A stretch of DNA of 15,733 nucleotides. It comes from UBA668 sp046086305. GTDB lineage: Bacteria; Actinomycetota; Acidimicrobiia; Acidimicrobiales; Ilumatobacteraceae. This document shows positions 11,702-15,733 of the stretch, one piece after another. Position numbers and translations under genes: made by a program. The stretch covers positions 1-15,733 of the forward strand of contig JBJSXI010000024.1 of assembly GCA_046086305.1 (NCBI GenBank), in the 5' to 3' direction. The notes under the pieces were generated by a model. The model saw only the letters and a list, made by a program, of their open reading frames with translations, made no database searches and was not told the origin of the DNA. Numbering within the stretch: position 1 is the stretch's first letter; each line of letters begins with the position of its first letter.

Positions 11702-13262
11702 GGCGGCAACGGTAGTGGCGTTGCATGCCGATCGTCTGGCGTGCGAGGGTGGCGACGTGCCGCTCGAGTTCGTGCTCAACGGCAGCGTCGTCTCCGTGCC
11801 CGATGCGCGTGGTTCGTTGCTCGAGGTGCTGCGCGATCGGCTGGGGGTGCGCTCGGCGAAGGACGGGTGCAGCCCGCAGGGACAGTGCGGCTGCTGCACC
11901 GTGTGGGTCGACGGCGCACCGCGGGTGTCGTGTGTCACGCCGGCGACGCGCATCGCAGGTCGTGCAGTGACCACGCTCGAGGGACTTGCCGACGCCGACG
12001 CATGGGCCGAGCGGTTCGTTGCGACCGGGGCGAGCCAGTGCGGCTTCTGTACGCCGGGGATCATCATGCGCCTCGCCGCGCTCGACCCGGATGCACGCAG
12101 CGAGGGCCGGGTGCGTGATGCCCTGCTCGCCCACCTGTGTCGGTGCACCGGATGGAACACCATCGTCGAGGCGGTGACAGTGGACGCACCGCAGCGACGC
12201 GACCTTCGCCTCGCCGCGCAGCGTGCGGCGATCGAGGGTGGCGTGCCGCAACGCATCGCCGTCGACGCCGCACTCGGTCGGAGCGGCTTCCCGTGCGACA
12301 CCGCACCGCTCGATGCACTCGTCGCAGTGCTTGGCGCCGACGGTGAGTGGCACGTTGCCGAGTCACTCGACGATGCACGTCGTGTCGCGGGCAGGGTGCA
12401 GGGTCGACGCACGACCGAACCGCTGCGCTGGCCGCTCGAGGTGCCCGAGGGTGACTGGGTGCGCACGCTGCGCACCACATGGGTCGAGCCGGCGTATCTC
12501 GAGCCGGCGGCGGCATGGTGTCGCCCCGGCGACGATCCGGTGTGCGAACTCGCCAACGGTGGCGCGTTCGGCGCGAAGTCGCCTGGTGAACTCGTCGCCC
12601 TCGGCCGTGAGGCGCGCCGACTCGCCGACCTCCATGGCCGCCCGGTGATCGTCGCCCATTCACGCGACGACGCCGTGCGACATGGCGCCAAGCGGCCCCC
12701 GGTCGCCGGAGGTGTGCGGGCCGACGGCACGGGCATCTTGCGCGTCGCGCGCACCCCCGGCATCGCCGCGGCGATCGAGGCGGTCGCGCCAGGGCTCGTC
12801 GTCGACGAGGTCGATGTGGTTGGCCCGCCCACATCGGCCGCAGTGCGCGCGGCTGGCTGGGCCGAGGCCCTCGCGCTGCTCGACGTACCCGTGGTCCGGG
12901 CACCCTCGGGCGCGACCGCCCACGCCGACATCGCCCCCGACGGCACCGTGCGCGTGCATGTCGCCTGCGGCGACGCGCTCGACGACGTCGTCCTGCGCAG
13001 TTACGTGGTCGGCGCAGCGGCCATGGCTCTCGGGTGGGTGCGCAGTGAGGCGGTGGGCGTCGACGAGGCGGGCACACCACTCGATGTCACCGTGCGCAGT
13101 TTCGGGGTGTTGCGAGCCGTCGACATGCCGACGATCGAGGTGCATCTCGAGCCGTCGGAGGGCCCGGCGGTGAACGGCTCGGATGCGGCGTTCGTCGCCG
13201 TGGCGATCGCCGCATGGCGCCATGCCGGGTTCCCCGAGCGCTGGCCTACGCTGCGCACATGA
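11700..13262 (+). CDS. Fused [2Fe-2S]-ferredoxin / compact molybdenum-hydroxylase-like protein
   Basis: This 520-residue protein starts with the complete electron-transfer module of xanthine dehydrogenase-family enzymes. A plant-type [2Fe-2S] domain (DGCSPQGQCGCCTVWVDG, Cys57 to 66, then Cys78) is followed by the helical [2Fe-2S] domain (CGFCTPG, Cys114/117; HLCRCTGW, Cys147/149). After about residue 170 there is a shortened region resembling the molybdopterin-binding subunit: EPAYLEP (263-269), ANGGAFGAK (285-293), GRPVIVAHSRDD (313-324), GPPTSAAVRAAGW (375-387), and a C-terminal SDAAFVAVAIAAW. This part is about 350 residues instead of about 750, and the catalytic GxGE motif is not evident. 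No FAD subunit is adjacent. The start is ATG 11700; GTG 11757 is possible. RidA follows with an ATGA overlap. Fe-S domains are certain; molybdenum binding and substrate are unproven. Confidence 0.78.
   Translation: MAATVVALHADRLACEGGDVPLEFVLNGSVVSVPDARGSLLEVLRDRLGVRSAKDGCSPQGQCGCCTVWVDGAPRVSCVTPATRIAGRAVTTLEGLADADAWAERFVATGASQCGFCTPGIIMRLAALDPDARSEGRVRDALLAHLCRCTGWNTIVEAVTVDAPQRRDLRLAAQRAAIEGGVPQRIAVDAALGRSGFPCDTAPLDALVAVLGADGEWHVAESLDDARRVAGRVQGRRTTEPLRWPLEVPEGDWVRTLRTTWVEPAYLEPAAAWCRPGDDPVCELANGGAFGAKSPGELVALGREARRLADLHGRPVIVAHSRDDAVRHGAKRPPVAGGVRADGTGILRVARTPGIAAAIEAVAPGLVVDEVDVVGPPTSAAVRAAGWAEALALLDVPVVRAPSGATAHADIAPDGTVRVHVACGDALDDVVLRSYVVGAAAMALGWVRSEAVGVDEAGTPLDVTVRSFGVLRAVDMPTIEVHLEPSEGPAVNGSDAAFVAVAIAAWRHAGFPERWPTLRT
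11709..11714 (-). promoter_or_regulatory. Candidate -10 element for a leaderless lipoprotein transcript
   Basis: Minus-strand TACCGT is followed by 7 nt (TGCCGCC) and ATG 11701. It lies within the first codons of the opposing gene. Confidence 0.4.
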
Positions 13263-13612
13263 GCACTCCGATCGGTCCCTATACCCCTGTCGTGCGCGCC
13301 GGCGACTGGATCATCGTCAGCGGGCAGCTCGGCCTGCGCGATGGTGCACTCGTCGAGGGTGGTGTCGCAGCGCAGACCACCCAGGCGGTGGCCAACCTGC
13401 GGGCGCAGCTGGCCACCATGGGCGCCGAGCTCGCCGATGTCGCCAAGACCCTGTGCTTCCTCACCGACATGGGCACCTTCGCCGAGTTCAACGGGGCCTA
13501 CGTCGAGGGGTTCGGCACACATCGTCCGGCCCGCAGCACCATCGGCGTCGCCGCCCTGCCCGCCGGTGGGTCGGTGGAGATCGAGGCCTGGGCCTACAAG
13601 CCACTAGGGTGA
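13259..13612 (+). CDS. RidA/YjgF-family protein
   Basis: This 117-residue protein matches the RidA (YjgF/YER057c/UK114) family: GPYTPVVRAGDWIIVSGQLGL at the N-terminus, the VAKTLCFLTDMGTFAEFNGAY helix-strand region, and RPARSTIGVAALPAGGSVEIEAWA at the end. The substrate-binding arginine (Arg92 in PARST) and the terminal VEIEA glutamates are present. RidA members deaminate reactive enamine/imine intermediates, often made by PLP enzymes, and related families act in catabolic pathways. Linkage to a PLP-dependent decarboxylase and an amidohydrolase fits a pathway role rather than a housekeeping RidA. Its ATG overlaps the stop of the fused Fe-S protein (ATGA), and its stop overlaps the next GTG. 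Which RidA subgroup it belongs to cannot be fixed here. Confidence 0.9.
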   Translation: MSTPIGPYTPVVRAGDWIIVSGQLGLRDGALVEGGVAAQTTQAVANLRAQLATMGAELADVAKTLCFLTDMGTFAEFNGAYVEGFGTHRPARSTIGVAALPAGGSVEIEAWAYKPLG

Positions 13613-13773
13613 CCCTCGTGCCCGGTGCCATCGCGATCATCGTCGTGTTGCTGTTGTTCCCCGTGGTCGCCCTGATGGGTTCGGCAGTGATCGCCGGACT
13701 CTTCGGATGGGTGCTCGATCGCGATGCAGCCGACCGGCACGAGGGCAGCGAGCTGCTCGACGTGAACTACTGA
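13609..13773 (+). CDS. Small single-pass membrane protein of unknown function
   Basis: This 54-residue protein has one hydrophobic segment covering about residues 4-35 (from PGAIAIIVVLLLFPVVALMG through VIAGLFGWVL). A charged tail follows, DRDAADRHEGSELLDVNY. The tail GSELLDVNY looks deliberate rather than random and the third-position GC bias continues, so it is probably a real gene. The start GTG 13609 forms a GTGA overlap with the RidA gene, like other junctions here; GTG 13618 is the alternative and removes three residues. It is co-directional with RidA upstream and the decarboxylase 16 nt downstream. No function is known to me; a membrane anchor or small regulator for a neighbouring enzyme is only a guess. 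Confidence 0.6.
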   Translation: MTLVPGAIAIIVVLLLFPVVALMGSAVIAGLFGWVLDRDAADRHEGSELLDVNY

Positions 13774-13789
13774 CCCGAAGGCGGGGTCG

Positions 13790-15169
13790 ATGCACTCCCA
13801 CGACGCGTCCGCCGAGATCCTCACCCAAGCGGTCGTTCGCTATGCGATCGATCGGATCCGCCTCGACCCACCTCCGCTCGACGCGCCGCGTCCGGCTGAC
13901 GAACTGCGAGCCATGGCCGGCCGGACGATCACCCCGCGGGGCCTCGGTGGTCTCGAGGCGCTGCGCGTGTTCGGCGACGTTCTGGCTCCGGCGTGCATCT
14001 CGGTGGATCATCCGCGGTTCTTGTCGTTCGTGCCGGCGGCGCCGACCGAAGCGAGCATCCTGTTCGACCTCGTCGTCGGTGCGAGCAGCATCTACGCCGG
14101 CTCGTGGCTCGAGGGCGCCGGTGCGGTGTTCGCCGAGAACGAGGCCCTGCGCTACCTCGCTGATCTCGCCGGGTTCCCTGCCAGTGCAGGTGGGGTGTTC
14201 GTCAGTGGTGGCACGGCGGGCAACCTGAGCGCCCTGATCGCCGCCCGGTCACGCTGGCGCCGCCGGGCCGAGGGCCGTCACGACCGCACACGTGGGCTGC
14301 TCCTCGCGTCGCAGGGCGCGCACAGCAGCGTCGCCGCTGCCGCACGTGCCATGGATATCGATGTCGCCGAGGCGGCGACCGATGAATCGGGACGTCTCGA
14401 CGCCGCTGCACTGCGGCGTCTCGTCGATGAACTTCCTGCCGACGATCGTGACCGGGTGTTCGCCATCGTGGCCACTTCGGGCACCACCAATGCCGGGGTC
14501 ATCGATCCACTCGACGCGGTTGCCGATGTTGCCGCACATCTCGACACGTGGTTCCACGTCGACGGTGCATACGGCGCCGCGGGCCTCGCTGCGCCGAGTG
14601 TGCGACCTCGCTATGCGGGGATCGAGCGTGCTGACAGCTTCATCGTCGACCCGCACAAGTGGCTGTTTGCGCCGTTCGACTGTTGCGCGCTCGTGTACCG
14701 CGAACCCGACGAGGCGCGTCGTGCGCACACCCAGTACGCCGAGTACCTCGATGTCCTGCACGGCAACGAGTGGAATCCGAGCGACTACGCCCACCACCTG
14801 TCGCGGCGGGCACGCGGACTGCCGTTCTGGTTCAGCCTCGCCACCTATGGCACCGACGCGTACTGTGATGCGGTCGAGGTGACCCTCGACATCGCTCGCG
14901 AGACCGCCCGCCTGATCGATGGTGCCGAGCACCTCGAGTTGGTGATGGAGCCCGAGTTGAGTGTGGTGCTGTTCACGCGCAGGGGATGGACACCAGCCGA
15001 CTATCAGCGGTGGAGCGATGCGTTACTGGCATCGGGGGAGGCGTTCGTCGTCCCGACCTCGTGGGCGGGTGACACCGTGCTGCGGGTGTGCATCGTGAAC
15101 CCTCGCACCACCATCGACGACGTGCGCGCGATCCTCGAGTCGCTCGCTGCGCCGGCACCGGGCGCGTGA
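13790..15169 (+). CDS. PLP-dependent group II decarboxylase (aromatic amino acid/glutamate decarboxylase family)
   Basis: This 459-residue fold-type I PLP enzyme of the pyridoxal-dependent decarboxylase family should remove the alpha-carboxylate of an amino acid. Visible features are the phosphate-binding SGGTAGNLSAL (139-149), the PLP-stacking histidine in SQGAHSSV (His178), ATSGTTNAGVIDP, the pyridine-nitrogen aspartate in HVDGAYGA (Asp258, where HVDAA is more usual), and the Schiff-base lysine in VDPHKWLF (Lys290). The N-terminal HPRFLSFVPAAPTEASIL region also fits. Length matches the 450-500 residues of the bacterial forms. The start is ATG 13790 with a GGCGGGG purine-rich site just upstream. 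The substrate is not clear from sequence. RidA upstream and an amidohydrolase 11 nt downstream suggest a shared catabolic pathway. Confidence 0.9.
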   Translation: MHSHDASAEILTQAVVRYAIDRIRLDPPPLDAPRPADELRAMAGRTITPRGLGGLEALRVFGDVLAPACISVDHPRFLSFVPAAPTEASILFDLVVGASSIYAGSWLEGAGAVFAENEALRYLADLAGFPASAGGVFVSGGTAGNLSALIAARSRWRRRAEGRHDRTRGLLLASQGAHSSVAAAARAMDIDVAEAATDESGRLDAAALRRLVDELPADDRDRVFAIVATSGTTNAGVIDPLDAVADVAAHLDTWFHVDGAYGAAGLAAPSVRPRYAGIERADSFIVDPHKWLFAPFDCCALVYREPDEARRAHTQYAEYLDVLHGNEWNPSDYAHHLSRRARGLPFWFSLATYGTDAYCDAVEVTLDIARETARLIDGAEHLELVMEPELSVVLFTRRGWTPADYQRWSDALLASGEAFVVPTSWAGDTVLRVCIVNPRTTIDDVRAILESLAAPAPGA

Positions 15170-15180
15170 CGGGGAACGAC

Positions 15181-15733
15181 ATGGCCGATCTGCTCATCCG
15201 TGGTGCTCGACTCGTCGCCGCACTCGACCCGGCGCGCCGCGAACTGGCGGGTGGGTGGGTCGCCATCACCGACGGGTTCGTCGAGGCGGTGGGCGGTAGC
15301 ACCGACGCGCCGCCAGCGGCCCGCGAGATGATCGATGCGACCGATTGTCTGGTGACGCCGGGGCTGATCAACACCCACCACCACATGTACCAGAACCTCA
15401 CCCGGGCCCTGCCGGCGATGACCGACAAGCCGCTGTTCGGGTGGCTGCAATCGCTCTACCCGCTGTGGCGGGCGATCGACGAGGAGTCGGTGTATGCGAG
15501 CGCATTCGTCGGGCTGGCCGAACTGGCCCTGTCGGGCTGCACGACGAGCACCGATCACCTCTATCTGCATCCGCGCGGTGCGGGTGATCTGCACTCCGCC
15601 GAGATCGCCGCGGCTCGCGAACTCGGGATGCGATTCCACCCGACGCGCGGCTCGATGAGTCTGAGCCAGAAGGACGGAGGTCTCCCGCCCGACGACGTCG
15701 TCGCCGACGATGACGACATCCTCGCGGCGTGCG
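15181..15733 (+). CDS. Amidohydrolase, 8-oxoguanine deaminase-like (3' end beyond window)
   Basis: The first 184 codons of a metal-dependent amidohydrolase are present. The N-terminal beta-sandwich strand (MADLLIRGARLVAALDP) leads to VTPGLINTHHHMYQNLTRAL, where His66 and His68 form the HxH metal motif. PLFGWLQSLYPLWRAIDEES, SGCTTSTDHLYLHP and RGSMSLSQKDGGLPPDDVV follow. Together these match the 8-oxoguanine deaminase / hydroxydechloroatrazine ethylaminohydrolase group, which deaminates 8-oxoguanine, isocytosine or related heterocycles. Known guanine deaminases and TrzN-type enzymes are close alternatives, and the deciding C-terminal residues lie outside the window. It starts at ATG 15181, 11 nt after the decarboxylase stop, with GGGGAA just upstream, and appears to be in the same operon. 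Confidence 0.85.
   Translation, partial: MADLLIRGARLVAALDPARRELAGGWVAITDGFVEAVGGSTDAPPAAREMIDATDCLVTPGLINTHHHMYQNLTRALPAMTDKPLFGWLQSLYPLWRAIDEESVYASAFVGLAELALSGCTTSTDHLYLHPRGAGDLHSAEIAAARELGMRFHPTRGSMSLSQKDGGLPPDDVVADDDDILAAC

Noticed and set aside
11757..11759. GTG 11757 as the start of the Fe-S/Mo-like gene
   Set aside because: Not excluded: it has a GAGGG site and better third-position GC after it. ATG 11700 has a stronger Shine-Dalgarno site and was preferred.
10802..12946. A 714-residue minus-strand open frame covering the lipoprotein and half of the opposite gene
   Set aside because: Only the part up to 11701 has protein-like features (Tat signal, lipobox, thioredoxin fold). The rest is Arg/Ser/Thr-rich low-complexity translation antisense to clear Fe-S cysteine motifs.
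12064..13080. 338-residue minus-strand open frame
   Set aside because: Arg/Pro-rich shadow of the Fe-S/Mo-like gene, with no domain and no plausible start context.
1..15733. CRISPR arrays, tRNA/rRNA genes, insertion sequences, phage or defence genes
   Set aside because: No regularly spaced repeats, cloverleaf-like segments, transposase or integrase motifs were recognised in reading both strands. The only repeats are the short ones listed.

Overview
The window is a GC-rich, gene-dense stretch of bacterial chromosome, probably from an actinobacterium and perhaps an Acidimicrobiia/Ilumatobacter-like lineage. This is inferred from the strong GC third-position bias, the frequent GTG starts, the actinobacterial-type cytochrome oxidase gene order, an Mrp ATPase without a CxxC motif, and the many 4-nt stop/start overlaps. 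No tRNA, rRNA, CRISPR array, insertion sequence or phage gene was recognised, and no stretch longer than about 100 bases lacks a gene.

Layout. (1) 1-2145 (+): the end of ctaD, then ctaE, a subunit IV gene and ctaG, which form an aa3/caa3-type cytochrome c oxidase operon with its copper-assembly factor. (2) 2152-3782 (-): a two-gene ABC-2 exporter (ATPase, then permease). (3) 3876-5815 (+): serS-pdxH, divergent from the exporter. (4) 5884-8424 (-): orn, a TlpA-like lipoprotein thioredoxin, ccdA and a poly-gamma-glutamate hydrolase-family protein, joined by three successive GTGA overlaps. A 13-bp inverted repeat fills the convergent gap between pdxH and this operon. (5) 8467-9192 (+): a NUDIX hydrolase. 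(6) 9174-10385 (-) and 10475-10795 (+): a divergent Fe-S biogenesis pair, Mrp/ApbC and an A-type carrier (ErpA/IscA). (7) 10802-11701 (-): a Tat-type lipoprotein with a thioredoxin-like domain. (8) 11700-15733 (+): a run of five co-directional genes. These are a fused [2Fe-2S]/compact molybdenum-hydroxylase-like protein, a RidA-family protein, a 54-residue membrane protein, a PLP-dependent group II decarboxylase, and the first 184 codons of an 8-oxoguanine deaminase-like amidohydrolase.

How they fit. The left part is respiratory and redox housekeeping: the oxidase and its assembly factor, and thiol-disulfide relay proteins suited to cytochrome c or CuA maturation. The middle part is translation, RNA turnover, cofactor and Fe-S supply. 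The right part looks like an accessory metabolic operon whose end partner suggests purine or heterocycle oxidation/deamination. It is the least explained part of the window.

The most notable regulatory pattern is that five lead genes (serS, the ABC ATPase, orn, NUDIX, the Tat lipoprotein) each have a TANNNT hexamer exactly 6-7 nt before the start codon and no clear Shine-Dalgarno site, as expected for leaderless mRNAs. Genes that clearly have Shine-Dalgarno sites (ctaE, erpA, ccdA, the molybdenum-hydroxylase-like gene) lack this arrangement. The most notable protein is the compact molybdenum-hydroxylase-like fusion at 11700-13262. Its ATG overlaps the divergent lipoprotein's ATG inside a CCATGG palindrome.
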